Assembly (NCBI GenBank): GCA_019239895.1
Contig: JAFAZH010000028.1
Coordinates: forward strand, 1 to 36,033
DNA from: Abditibacteriaceae bacterium
GTDB taxonomy: Bacteria > Armatimonadota > Abditibacteriia > Abditibacteriales > Abditibacteriaceae
Length of the DNA stretch: 36,033 bases
Reading direction: 5' to 3'
This document shows positions 8,446 to 16,312 of the stretch, piece after piece; the stretch's first letter is position 1, and each line of letters starts with the position of its first letter. Under the pieces are notes generated by a model, which made no database searches, had not been told where the DNA came from, and worked only from the letters and a program-made list of their open reading frames with translations. Both the position numbers and the translations under genes were made by a program.

Positions 8446-8772
8446 TTAAGCGAAAAATTGCACGAACCAATGCCGCAAGCGCAGCCAAAGAGTAATCCTT
8501 CGCAGCCGCCGATGGCATTTAAGACAGCGAAATTCGTTGAGCCGCACCTCAGCCCCAATTTTGGACTTCAAGTGGCAATAACTACACTGCACGGGGACAG
8601 TAAACCTCCAGTGTCCCCACTGATGGCGCCGACGCCAAAACCTCCGCCAACGCCGTTTAAGGGTGACAGTTCGTTCCATCTCAACTGGCTTTGAACCTTT
8701 GTTGCGTACTTGGCTTTTGGAGCGGGCTTGTTTGTTTCTGGATACCGCTGGCCGCTCAGTCTTTTTCATCAT
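8446..8772 (-). CDS. Small basic zinc-ribbon protein, unknown function
   Basis: About 108 residues. The N-terminal 40 are Lys/Arg/Ser-rich, the middle is strikingly rich in Arg and Trp (RRWRRFWRRRHQWGHW), and the C-terminal part holds two CxxC pairs (CSYC and CLKC, about 16 residues apart) in a classical zinc-ribbon arrangement, followed by another basic and aromatic tail. This looks like a nucleic-acid or acidic-polymer binding protein, but no family is recognised. The frame opens further upstream to 8940, but that extension looks unlike the rest. Tandem ATGs at 8770-8772 and 8767-8769 follow a CATAAT hexamer at 9-nt spacing, supporting the short form. A proline-rich frame on the opposite strand (8386-8694) is judged a shadow. 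Confidence 0.5.
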   Translation of the reverse strand: MMKKTERPAVSRNKQARSKSQVRNKGSKPVEMERTVTLKRRWRRFWRRRHQWGHWRFTVPVQCSYCHLKSKIGAEVRLNEFRCLKCHRRLRRITLWLRLRHWFVQFFA

Positions 8773-8781
8773 CTGCTTAAT

Positions 8782-8787
8782 ATTATG
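8782..8787 (-). promoter_or_regulatory. -10-like hexamer upstream of the zinc-ribbon gene
   Basis: Read on the minus strand this is CATAAT, ending 9 nt before the first ATG at 8772. A TTGCAC sits 16 nt further upstream as a weak -35. No SD lies between box and start. Confidence 0.35.
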
Positions 8788-9266
8788 CAATGAATCGCTA
8801 TGTGTGCAATTAATTGTTATGAATGGAGGACATATTGCAAAAACAACATGCAACCGGAGATCATAACTCCAAAAGAGCATAATTTCAAAACGGCATAAGC
8901 TATAATTGTAACTGGGAATGTGCTTGACTACAACTCTCAAGAGTCAGTCACCTGCCTGAGCAGCTTCTCGTGTTGAGCCAATAATTAAGGCTAAGGCTAT
9001 CGACCTCCTGCATAACCTTTGACAATGATCCAGAGCCACCAACAATGAATAGTAGAGCAGTCTCGGCTTTAGTGAGTCTTCGTGCGCTCCAAGTTAGGCT
9101 GGCAGAAGCGTACCTTGGCCACCGCATCAGTGGCCTTAGTGCAGTCGAGTTGTGATCTTAAAGAAGCTGCTTATATGTTTATTCGAGAATGCAAGAGCAC
9201 CAGGAGCCAGCAGTCACCAAACTGTTCGTCTCCAGGGCCAAAGAAGCACGATAAGAAAGCAAGATC
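8788..9266. other. Intergenic region upstream of rfbF
   Basis: About 480 bp between the divergent zinc-ribbon gene and rfbF. Short plus-strand frames here (around 9082-9270) have no SD or recognisable product and are probably chance. The best promoter signal is the TTGACA at 9019-9024. No repeats or RNA genes were recognised. Confidence 0.5.
9019..9046 (+). promoter_or_regulatory. Candidate sigma70-type promoter for rfbFG
   Basis: A consensus TTGACA (9019-9024) is followed after 16 bp by AACAAT (9041-9046), which matches the -10 consensus at 4 of 6 positions. It lies about 220 bp before the rfbF ATG, so the leader would be long. A perfect -35 box can occur by chance. Confidence 0.3.
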
Positions 9267-10043
9267 ATGAAGGTTATTATTCTTTGCGGCGGTCAGGGCA
9301 CCCGGTTGCGCGAAGAGACCGAGTATCGGCCTAAACCCTTAGTGGACGTTGGAGGGCGTCCTATCTTGTGGCACATTATGAAACTCTATGCCCACTATGG
9401 GTTTCGAGATTTCGTCCTCTGCCTGGGCTACCGGGGTTATATGATTAAGGAGTACTTCCTTAACTATGAGGCTATGAATAACGATTTCACCATTTGCCTG
9501 GGTCGCCAGCACAGCACCATCTATCATGACGCTCATCAAGAACAAGATTTTCATGTCACACTCGCCGACACTGGATTAGAGACCATGACAGGCGGGCGTA
9601 TCAAACGGATCCAGAAGTATGTGGACGAGGACACCTTTATGGTGACTTATGGGGATGGCGTAGCAGACGTGAATATCGCGCAGTTAGTTGAGTTTCACCA
9701 CGCGCATGGGCGTTTGGCCACCCTGACTGCCGTACAACCGGTTTCCCGCTTCGGCGTACTCAAGGTGGATCAAGAAGATAATGTCCTCAACTTTGTGGAA
9801 AAATCCCAATTGGATGGCTGGGCCAGTGCGGGCTTCCTGGTTTTTAATCGCCGCGTGTTTGATTATTTGGACGGCGACGACTGTATCTTAGAGCAGGAGC
9901 CACTGGCAAGGTTAGCGAGGGAAGGTCAACTCAAAGCCTACCACCATAAAGGTTTCTTCTTCGCTATGGACACTTATCGGGAATACCAGCGACTTAATGA
10001 GTTGTGGGCAAGCGGACAAGCCCCGTGGAAAGTGTGGTCTTAA
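9267..10043 (+). CDS. rfbF: Glucose-1-phosphate cytidylyltransferase
   Basis: The enzyme makes CDP-glucose from alpha-D-glucose 1-phosphate and CTP, the first step to CDP-6-deoxy and 3,6-dideoxy sugars. The 258-residue length is normal. The N-terminal signature is [18 protein letters not shown] followed by RPKPLV, with YGDGVADVN near residue 130 and a C-terminal half typical of RfbF ([27 protein letters not shown]). Upstream is only a weak purine-rich stretch (AAGAAAG). Its stop TAA shares one base with the ATG of the next gene, so rfbF and rfbG are almost certainly co-translated. Confidence 0.96.
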   Translation: MKVIILCGGQGTRLREETEYRPKPLVDVGGRPILWHIMKLYAHYGFRDFVLCLGYRGYMIKEYFLNYEAMNNDFTICLGRQHSTIYHDAHQEQDFHVTLADTGLETMTGGRIKRIQKYVDEDTFMVTYGDGVADVNIAQLVEFHHAHGRLATLTAVQPVSRFGVLKVDQEDNVLNFVEKSQLDGWASAGFLVFNRRVFDYLDGDDCILEQEPLARLAREGQLKAYHHKGFFFAMDTYREYQRLNELWASGQAPWKVWS

Positions 10044-11023
10044 TGTCTGATTTTTGGCGGGATCGTCCGACTCTAGTGACGGGAGCAGCGGGCTTAGTCG
10101 GCAGTTGGCTAGTGCAAAGTCTGGTGGATGCGGGGGCTGATGTTATCTGCCTTATCCGTGATTGGGTGCCCCAATCGCAGTTGGTACGCAGTGGCCTCGC
10201 CGCGCGCGTTAAGGTGGTGCGCGGTGACATTCAGGATCAAGCTCTCTTAGAACGCACACTGGGTGAATATGAAGTCACTACTGTAATGCACTTAGCAGCA
10301 CAAACCATTGTCGGTATTGCCAATCGTAATCCGGTCTCTACCCTTGAAGCTAATATCCAGGGCACCTGGTGTCTGCTGGATGCCTGCCGTCGCAGTCCCA
10401 AAGTGCAGCAGATTGTAGTGGCGTCTTCGGATAAAGCTTATGGCTCCCAAGAACGCTTACCTTATGATGAGAATACGCCTTTACAGGGACAGCATCCTTA
10501 CGATGTCAGTAAGTCATGTGCGGATTTAATCGCTGCCACTTATGCCCACACTTATGATTTGCCAGTAACCATTACGCGCTGTGGCAACTTTTATGGCGGC
10601 GGGGACCTTAACTGGAATCGTATTGTGCCAGGCACCATTCGCTCTATTCTACGGGGGCAGCCACCAGTCATTCGCTCAGATGGCAACTATGTCCGCGATT
10701 ACTTCTATGTAGAGGACGGTGCCGCCGCTTACATGCTGCTGGCTGAAGCATTGGCCGCGCGTCCTGACCTACGGGGTGAAGCTTTTAACTTCTCCAATGA
10801 GATTCAAGTCACCGTATTGGAATTAGTCCAGCAGATTTTGCAGCTTATGCAGTCGGATTTGACGCCGGACGTGCGCAACGAAGCCAGTAACGAGATTCGT
10901 TGCCAATACTTGAGTGCCGCCAAAGCGCGCACGGTGCTACACTGGGAACCACAATTCACCCTGGAGGTAGGTTTAACCAGAACCATCCAATGGTATCAGG
11001 AGTTCTTTACGCCCGATAGATAA
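10043..11023 (+). CDS. rfbG: CDP-glucose 4,6-dehydratase
   Basis: A short-chain dehydrogenase-type enzyme that turns CDP-glucose into CDP-4-dehydro-6-deoxyglucose, the common intermediate of CDP-deoxysugars. The ATG at 10043 is preferred over the upstream in-frame GTG at 10004 because it overlaps the rfbF stop (TAATG) and starts directly with family sequence [17 protein letters not shown]. The NAD-binding glycines are Gly14, Gly17 and Gly20. The catalytic set is SSDKAYGS and YDVSK near residue 153, and the substrate region [19 protein letters not shown] is diagnostic. At 326 residues it is slightly shorter than enterobacterial RfbG (about 357). No rfbH, the usual C3-deoxygenation partner, is in the window. 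Confidence 0.95.
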   Translation: MSDFWRDRPTLVTGAAGLVGSWLVQSLVDAGADVICLIRDWVPQSQLVRSGLAARVKVVRGDIQDQALLERTLGEYEVTTVMHLAAQTIVGIANRNPVSTLEANIQGTWCLLDACRRSPKVQQIVVASSDKAYGSQERLPYDENTPLQGQHPYDVSKSCADLIAATYAHTYDLPVTITRCGNFYGGGDLNWNRIVPGTIRSILRGQPPVIRSDGNYVRDYFYVEDGAAAYMLLAEALAARPDLRGEAFNFSNEIQVTVLELVQQILQLMQSDLTPDVRNEASNEIRCQYLSAAKARTVLHWEPQFTLEVGLTRTIQWYQEFFTPDR

Positions 11024-11236
11024 GCATTCAGATAACGGTGATAGAGTCCTTAGCAATGGCCCAATTTGATTGGGTCTAAGCAGGAAGAAGCACTATGCAA
11101 CACGAAGTGAGTCCTGCGCTGCCACTAAGCGAATGTTAATCTCTACGTGTTAGTTACTGCATAGCGTAAGTAGCCAGATAGAAATAATTCAAAATATTTC
11201 AATTCAGCGGTAATGCTGTTCGACTACTGAGCAGAC

Positions 11237-12172
11237 TTATACTGCATCCGTATTATCCTGCATCCACTGCACCATGCGCCGCAAGCCTGTTTCCAAATTG
11301 TATTGCGGCTGCCAGCCTAACTCCTGCACAATTTTACGGTTATCAGCCACCCATACTCCCGTGTCCCACTGGCGGCCTGGCATTGAGTTCCACTGCGGTT
11401 GAGCGGCAATGTCTAACACCCGCTGCGCCACGCTGACCACCTCGTGCAACGGAGTCTGCAACCCAGTACCAACATTATAAACCGCGCCCAACTCCTGATT
11501 GGGCCGGGTCGCCGCTAATACATAGGCAGCACAAACATCATCCACGTAAACATAATCACGCGCCGTTTCTGGATTCACTAAAGGCGGCCAGGTGCCTTGC
11601 AAGCCGTGTCGGATCAGAGTGGGCATAAGCCGTCCAGGGTCTTCATAAGGGCCATAAACGGAATAGAGGCGCAAGGTGGGAAGGTGAACACCACGCGCCT
11701 GGGCCGTATAGCGGCAGAATAAGGTTGCCGATGCTTTGGTTACGGCGTAGTAACTGTTAGGCTCTAAATATTCGTTTTCGGCAGGGGCATGATCCTTGAA
11801 TCCATATTCCGAAGATGATCCCGTATTGACAAAAGCCTCAAACCCACTTTGTAAGCAAGCTTCCACGAAATTAAGAGTGCCAATAAAGTTGGTCTGGACA
11901 ATTTGTTCCAGGTCATTTTGCCAGGAGTAAGCGCCATGCGCCGCGAGGTGAAAAATCCACTCCGGCTGAATCTTAGACACGGTGGACGAGAGCACAGGGG
12001 CATCAGTTAGTGCCACTTCATGTAAATGAACATCGCCTTGGATAGACTCGATGCGCCAACTTTGATAAGCCGGACGCACTAGAAGATGCACCTCATACCC
12101 CGCTTGCAAAAGATGGCGGGCTAAATTGGCCCCCACAAATCCGGTCGCCCCGGTCACAATCACACGTTTCAT
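11237..12172 (-). CDS. NAD(P)-dependent SDR epimerase/reductase of nucleotide-sugar type
   Basis: An extended short-chain dehydrogenase of about 311 residues that probably epimerises or reduces a nucleotide-linked keto sugar. It shows TGATGFVGANL with Gly8, Gly11 and Gly14, TGSSSEYG, and the catalytic YYAVTK, then RLYSVYGPYEDPGRLMP and RDYVYVDDVCAAY. The ATG at 12172 begins exactly at the Rossmann fold; the longer frame to 12220 runs into a palindromic repeat and is rejected. Being last in a minus-strand series facing rfbFG, it may act on the RfbG product, like CDP-abequose or CDP-paratose synthases, but the substrate is not shown by sequence. A 197-bp gap with a repeat and a hairpin separates it from the methyltransferase gene, so it may be transcribed separately. 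Confidence 0.87.
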   Translation of the reverse strand: MKRVIVTGATGFVGANLARHLLQAGYEVHLLVRPAYQSWRIESIQGDVHLHEVALTDAPVLSSTVSKIQPEWIFHLAAHGAYSWQNDLEQIVQTNFIGTLNFVEACLQSGFEAFVNTGSSSEYGFKDHAPAENEYLEPNSYYAVTKASATLFCRYTAQARGVHLPTLRLYSVYGPYEDPGRLMPTLIRHGLQGTWPPLVNPETARDYVYVDDVCAAYVLAATRPNQELGAVYNVGTGLQTPLHEVVSVAQRVLDIAAQPQWNSMPGRQWDTGVWVADNRKIVQELGWQPQYNLETGLRRMVQWMQDNTDAV

Positions 12173-12215
12173 GCTCTTGAAACACCTAAAATGAACCCAA
12201 ATACTTTTGTGCAAC

Positions 12216-12322
12216 GTCATGCTGAGCGGAGCGAAGCATCTACTTTGCGGAGCTATAACGTGATTGGGTTACCCTTGCTCTATGGACACTCCTACCAGAT
12301 GCTTAGCTCCGCTCAGCATAAC
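12216..12322. repeat. Dispersed palindromic repeat, copy A
   Basis: Arms at 12216-12241 and 12297-12322 are inverted copies matching at 24 of 26 positions, enclosing about 55 bp. The first 41 bp of the element match copy B at 32821-32861 closely (arm plus the inner motif TGCGGAGCTATA), which shows a family of dispersed elements and not just a local hairpin. It lies in the gap upstream of the SDR gene. There is no ORF inside, so it resembles a MITE or REP-like element. Confidence 0.8.
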
Positions 12323-12334
12323 AGACTCTTCTGA

Positions 12335-12358
12335 CCTGGACAATGCCATTTGTCCAGG
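12335..12358 (-). terminator. Short hairpin 11 bp after the methyltransferase stop
   Basis: An 8-bp perfect stem (12335-12342 with 12351-12358) and an 8-nt loop lie just downstream of the minus-strand methyltransferase. No T-run follows, so it is a weak attenuator or processing signal at best. Confidence 0.35.
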
Positions 12359-12369
12359 ATGCTTAGAAC

Positions 12370-13299
12370 TTACCCCGGCACTTCTGTCTTTTGAGCAATG
12401 AGATAGAGATTGCCCAAAGGGACGGATAAACGCATCCGACGGCCCAGGGGCACCCGTCCCAGCCAATCTAACAGCGGTAACTTGATGTTATTGGGTAACG
12501 GTAAGAGTCGCGTCAGGTAGTGCAACGGATAGTTATTAAACACTGGCCCCACTTGGCGCACTTTAAAACCATGCGCTTCGACAATGTGACTCATGGTGGA
12601 TGGGCTGTAGAGATAAGTGTGCTCTAAATCAATGATGGGGCTGCGCTCGCCCAGTAACCGCGCCGACACCGCTTGCACATTATGATTCAAGCACAGCATT
12701 AAGCCTCCCGGTTTAAGCACCTTAAAACATTCATCTAATAATGCTCCGGGGTCAGGAATATGGTCGAAGACTTGAAAGAGACAAACCGCATCGAAATAAT
12801 TAGCATCGAACAATTCAGGCCGCATAATATCGCAGATAATGTGTGGGCGCACTCGCGCATTAGCCTTAGCCACCGCCTCCGTGCTGGGTTCCACTCCATA
12901 AACCTGTTTATAACCTCTGCGCAATGCCTCTTCCAGCAAGAAGCCATTACCGCAACCAATCTCCAAAAGCCGCTCGCTGCGTCCTCCATAATGCCTGAGC
13001 TTAGCCAAATAATGCCCATAGGTGCGGCGTAAACTGGCGACCTCAGCCCCATAGTCAAAACTGCTTTGCACATAAAGATGGGTTAAGGTCTCGGCATCAG
13101 CAACCGGGTCGGAGCGCACTAAACCGCAGGTATTGCATCGCACTAAGCGATAGTGAATGCGGTCGGGCAAGCGACGGGCTGAAAATATAGCGGGATTGAA
13201 AGCAGCAAAATCGAAGTTAGCCGGATAAAGTTCAGTCGCATTATCATATGTGCCGCAAATGGCACAGCAAGTCGCATAGAGTTGAATAGATTCAGCCAT
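12370..13299 (-). CDS. SAM-dependent methyltransferase with N-terminal zinc-binding module
   Basis: A 309-residue class I methyltransferase. The N-terminus carries two CxxC pairs (Cys12/Cys15 and Cys55/Cys58, the second in CNTCGLVRSDP), a zinc module common in methyltransferases of surface-polysaccharide and deoxysugar loci. The SAM site is LLEIGCGNGFLLE at 111-123, with acidic motif YGVEPS and later VFDHIPDPGALLDECFKVLKPGG. It could methylate a sugar carbon or oxygen, or a polyprenyl-linked glycan; sequence alone does not decide. The start follows GAGAAG at workable spacing, and only 18 bp separate it from the glycosyltransferase upstream, so both belong to one operon. Confidence 0.88.
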   Translation of the reverse strand: MAESIQLYATCCAICGTYDNATELYPANFDFAAFNPAIFSARRLPDRIHYRLVRCNTCGLVRSDPVADAETLTHLYVQSSFDYGAEVASLRRTYGHYLAKLRHYGGRSERLLEIGCGNGFLLEEALRRGYKQVYGVEPSTEAVAKANARVRPHIICDIMRPELFDANYFDAVCLFQVFDHIPDPGALLDECFKVLKPGGLMLCLNHNVQAVSARLLGERSPIIDLEHTYLYSPSTMSHIVEAHGFKVRQVGPVFNNYPLHYLTRLLPLPNNIKLPLLDWLGRVPLGRRMRLSVPLGNLYLIAQKTEVPG

Positions 13300-13317
13300 A
13301 TCAATACTTCTCTAAAA

Positions 13318-14373
13318 CTAATCCTTATTGAGAAGTTCTAAAGAACCTTCAATTTGCCCTTCCTCTTGATGCGGTAAGGATTTATTCTTATCTGGCTCCT
13401 CGCCTATCAAGGATGGGGTGGGCGGAATGGCCGCAGGCGCATTTATGATACTTTCCACTAAAAAGGGCGGGCGATGTTTTACCTCATCATAGATGTGCGA
13501 CAGATAAGAGCCGATAATGCTCAGACACAGCAACTGAATACCACCCAAAAAGAGGATGAGCACAATAATGGTCGTAAAACCACCGGGAGTTAAGGCAGGG
13601 CGGAAGAAGCGGATGCCTATCTGCCAGATAATAGCCAGGGTCGAGAATCCAACAATCGTAATGGCAAGCCAGGTGATAATATCGAGCGGTACATAGGAAA
13701 ACGAGAAAATGGCCTTACGCGCCCAACCCAGATTCTTTAATAAGGAGTTGGTGGTGCGGCCAAACATCCGTTCAGGTCGCACATAAGGCACCCCGGTCTG
13801 TTTAAAGCCAACCCAGGCCCGTAAGCCACGCAGAAAGCGATTATTTTCGGGCAAGCTATTCAGCGCACTAACTACCTTGCGATCAATGAGCGAGAAGTCG
13901 CCTGCATCTAGGGGAATGGAGACATACGAAAGCTTGCGAAAAACACGATAAAACGCTTTGTAAGCCACTTTTAAGAAAGGCGTTGCTTCCCGTTTAACGC
14001 GAATGCCATAAACCACATCATAGCCTTCCTGCCACTTGCTGTAAAAAGGCTCAATCATCTCTGGCGGGTCTTGCAAGTCGCCATCCAGCAAGATGACGGC
14101 GTCCCCGGTCGCAATGCGCATCCCACTGGTAAAGGCATTTTGCGAGCCAAAGGCCCGTGTATGATTGATGACAATCACATGCTTATCCCGGCCTGCTAAT
14201 TCGGTGAGAACTTCGCGGGCATTATCCGGGCTGCCATCATTGACGAAAATAATCTCGTAATCAGCGCCCAACTTCTCGAAGACCGCCACCAGCCGCTCGT
14301 GCATAATGGGCACAGCGGGGGCATCCCGATAGCACGCGATGATGGCGCTTAACTTTTTAGGCGTTGACAGCAT
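13318..14373 (-). CDS. GtrB/ArnC-like polyprenyl-phosphate glycosyltransferase
   Basis: A membrane-anchored family 2 glycosyltransferase of 351 residues. The GT-A domain shows FVNDGSPDN near 43-51, NHTRAFGSQNAFTSGMR near 70-86, and the metal motif LLDGDLQDPPE near 95-105. Two strongly hydrophobic segments near 235-257 and 268-292 fit the two C-terminal helices of GtrB, which transfers a sugar from a nucleotide donor to undecaprenyl phosphate on the cytoplasmic side. A charged C-terminal tail follows (EEPDKNKSLPHQEE). It lies 18 bp after the transketolase C-terminal subunit gene and 18 bp before the methyltransferase gene. Its place in the series suggests it charges the lipid carrier with the sugar made here; this is inference. 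Confidence 0.92.
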   Translation of the reverse strand: MLSTPKKLSAIIACYRDAPAVPIMHERLVAVFEKLGADYEIIFVNDGSPDNAREVLTELAGRDKHVIVINHTRAFGSQNAFTSGMRIATGDAVILLDGDLQDPPEMIEPFYSKWQEGYDVVYGIRVKREATPFLKVAYKAFYRVFRKLSYVSIPLDAGDFSLIDRKVVSALNSLPENNRFLRGLRAWVGFKQTGVPYVRPERMFGRTTNSLLKNLGWARKAIFSFSYVPLDIITWLAITIVGFSTLAIIWQIGIRFFRPALTPGGFTTIIVLILFLGGIQLLCLSIIGSYLSHIYDEVKHRPPFLVESIINAPAAIPPTPSLIGEEPDKNKSLPHQEEGQIEGSLELLNKD

Positions 14374-14391
14374 TGCTTTTATTGGTGGTCT

Positions 14392-15315
14392 TCACTCCTT
14401 ACCCAGTGCTTCTAACGCGGTTGCTGCCAACGCTTCTGGCGCTAAGCCATACATCTGGTGGAGATAGCCCTGGCTGCCCGTGATGCCATTGGGCATTGTC
14501 TTGATGCCACAACGCACCACACGACACCCCAGGCCCCCTTCAGCCACAATCTCAGATACCAACGATCCTACGCCCCCGGTAATATAATGCGCTTCAACGG
14601 TTAACACCACCGGGAATTGTGACAGGGCCGCCGTTAAGTCATGGTGTGGGGCCGGGTTCAGGCTGGCGACCACCAAAACACTGCAAGTGATGCCTCGACT
14701 GGCTAAAATTTGCGCGGCAGCCACCGTGTCACGCCCCATATTGCCCATCGCAACCAACAACAGATCACGCCCTTCACCAATGCGCTGGGCACGTCCCAAC
14801 TCAAAACGTCCATTCAAACCGGGCACCGTCATTCTATCGTCTTTGCCCAGGCGAAAATAGACGGGGCCAGGTAAATCATAGGTGGCTAAGACCGCTGTGC
14901 GAGTTTGCTCCGCATCCGCCGGGGCAATAACCGTTAACCCAGGCTGCACCCGCATTACGCCTACGTCTTCCACCCCATAATGTGAAAGGCCATTCTGTCC
15001 ATATTCAACGCCCCCCCCGACGCCTATTATGCGCACTGGTAACTGATGTTGAATCGGGCCGTTGCGTATAAATTCATAGGCACGCAAAGAAGCAAAGGTG
15101 ACAATCGAATAAACATAAGGAATGAAGCCCGCTTCAGCCAGGCCCGTAGCTACGCCCACCATGTTTTGCTCGGCTACCCCGACATTAAAGAAACGCTCCG
15201 GGAATTTATCCGCGAAAGGTTCCAGCGCCATGTAGCCTAAATCACCCGTCAGTAATAGAATGCGTGGGTCACGCTCGGCCAGTTCAGACAGGGCTTGAGC
15301 AAAAGCACCTCTCAT
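14392..15315 (-). CDS. Transketolase-like protein, C-terminal (pyrimidine-binding plus C) half
   Basis: The second half of a split thiamine-diphosphate enzyme, 307 residues. It carries the Pyr domain with the catalytic glutamate in FFNVGVAEQNMVGVATGLA (Glu49), the GGVEYGQNGLSHYGVEDVGVM region, and the transketolase C domain (VLTVEAHYITGGVGSLV). Its ATG overlaps the stop of the N-terminal half as ATGA, so the two are translationally coupled and probably form a heteromer. Full-length housekeeping transketolase is about 650 residues in one chain; the split form recurs in sugar and antibiotic gene clusters. Because it shares an operon with a glycosyltransferase and a methyltransferase, a biosynthetic role in transferring a two-carbon unit is likelier than the pentose phosphate pathway. 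Confidence 0.9.
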   Translation of the reverse strand: MRGAFAQALSELAERDPRILLLTGDLGYMALEPFADKFPERFFNVGVAEQNMVGVATGLAEAGFIPYVYSIVTFASLRAYEFIRNGPIQHQLPVRIIGVGGGVEYGQNGLSHYGVEDVGVMRVQPGLTVIAPADAEQTRTAVLATYDLPGPVYFRLGKDDRMTVPGLNGRFELGRAQRIGEGRDLLLVAMGNMGRDTVAAAQILASRGITCSVLVVASLNPAPHHDLTAALSQFPVVLTVEAHYITGGVGSLVSEIVAEGGLGCRVVRCGIKTMPNGITGSQGYLHQMYGLAPEALAATALEALGKE

Positions 15316-16172
15316 TGAATTGCCCCCGTCGCAGGCTCAATCTCCGCACCCGGCATGGCTCTAACCTGCGTGGCTACCTCGCCCAATGCCTGGTCATATT
15401 CTTCATCTGACATCGGCCAGTAGTGCCACTTAATCTGGTTCTCCATAAACGACACGCCCCGGCCAAAGGTGGTGCGCGCAATAAGCACATGCGGTGGGCC
15501 AGCAGTCATATTCAACCCAGCAATAATTTCCTGTATCGCCTCAGCATCATGCCCATCCACCGAATGCACATCCCAGCCAAAGGCCCGCCAGCGTTCGCCC
15601 AGAGGCTCCAGGGACATCACTTCCCGCGTGTAGCCCAACGCCTGCTGGCCATTCAGATCAACAATCACCACCAGATTCGACAATTGATGATGGGCCGCGA
15701 ACATAACCGCTTCCCACAATGAGCCTTCATTACACTCAGCATCACTGACCACCACAAAAGCCCGTCGCGCGGAGCCTTGTAACCGCGCCGCGAGAGCCGC
15801 CCCGACTCCCAGAGATAACCCTTGTCCCAGCGAACCCGTGGCAAAGTCAACCCCGCGCAGAATATGCTCTGGATGCACTCCCAGCGCCGTACCATCGCCA
15901 CAATAAGTATTCAAAGATTCTTCCGTAAGCCAACCTTTAAGAAAGAAAGCCGCGTATAAAGCCAGCACCGCGTGCCCCTTAGAAAGCACAAAGCGGTCTC
16001 GCTCAGGATCATCGGGTGATTCAATCCGCAGACTACCTCCAATTGAGCTACCCCCATAGAGTGCCGCAATAATATCCGCAATAGATAAAGCCGAACCAAT
16101 ATGGCCGACATGCGCTCGCTTCGATTGTTCCAGAATAATTCGTCTAATTTGACGTGCTAGTGGTGGTCTCAT
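15312..16172 (-). CDS. Transketolase-like protein, N-terminal (thiamine diphosphate-binding) half
   Basis: The PP-domain half of the split enzyme, 286 residues from the ATG at 16172 (a TTG two codons earlier is possible). Seen: GHIGSALSIADIIAALY near 23-39, LSKGHAVLALYAAF, GVDFATGSLGQGLSLGVGAAL, and the diphosphate/magnesium motif SDAECNEGSLWEA at 143-155 with VDLNG near 171-175. The usual GDG start of that motif reads SDA here, a common variant in split members. It heads a minus-strand operon: both halves, glycosyltransferase, methyltransferase, and perhaps the SDR gene. No SD is present; instead TATTAA lies 9 nt upstream of the ATG. Acceptor and donor ketose are unknown. Confidence 0.9.
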   Translation of the reverse strand: MRPPLARQIRRIILEQSKRAHVGHIGSALSIADIIAALYGGSSIGGSLRIESPDDPERDRFVLSKGHAVLALYAAFFLKGWLTEESLNTYCGDGTALGVHPEHILRGVDFATGSLGQGLSLGVGAALAARLQGSARRAFVVVSDAECNEGSLWEAVMFAAHHQLSNLVVIVDLNGQQALGYTREVMSLEPLGERWRAFGWDVHSVDGHDAEAIQEIIAGLNMTAGPPHVLIARTTFGRGVSFMENQIKWHYWPMSDEEYDQALGEVATQVRAMPGAEIEPATGAIQ

Positions 16173-16181
16173 TATCAATAT

Positions 16182-16187
16182 TTAATA
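16182..16187 (-). promoter_or_regulatory. -10-like hexamer upstream of the transketolase operon
   Basis: Read on the minus strand this is TATTAA, 9 nt before the ATG at 16172. There is no SD. It suggests the operon has its own promoter, separate from the ABC importer genes, and may produce leaderless mRNA. Confidence 0.35.
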
Positions 16188-16312
16188 GGCGTGTTTGCAA
16201 GTTTAATGGGCTTGTTTAATGCAGCAAAACCATAACAAGTTTACAACGTCGCACAGAAGCAAAGGCATTGATGCCTCTTAATTAATAGAACTTTGCCTTG
16301 GGGACTGAGGTG

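Noticed and set aside
8386..8694. A 102-codon plus-strand ORF opposite the zinc-ribbon gene
   Set aside because: The product is proline/lysine-rich without motifs, whereas the opposite frame has a proper CxxC pair arrangement and an upstream hexamer. I cannot fully exclude it.
9082..9334. Short plus-strand ORFs ahead of and overlapping rfbF
   Set aside because: No SD, no motif; one runs into the rfbF start in another frame.
5632..16172. A complete O-antigen or capsule cluster with flippase and polymerase
   Set aside because: No Wzx, Wzy, Wza/Wzc or ABC polysaccharide exporter is present in the window, so only sugar activation and transfer steps can be claimed.
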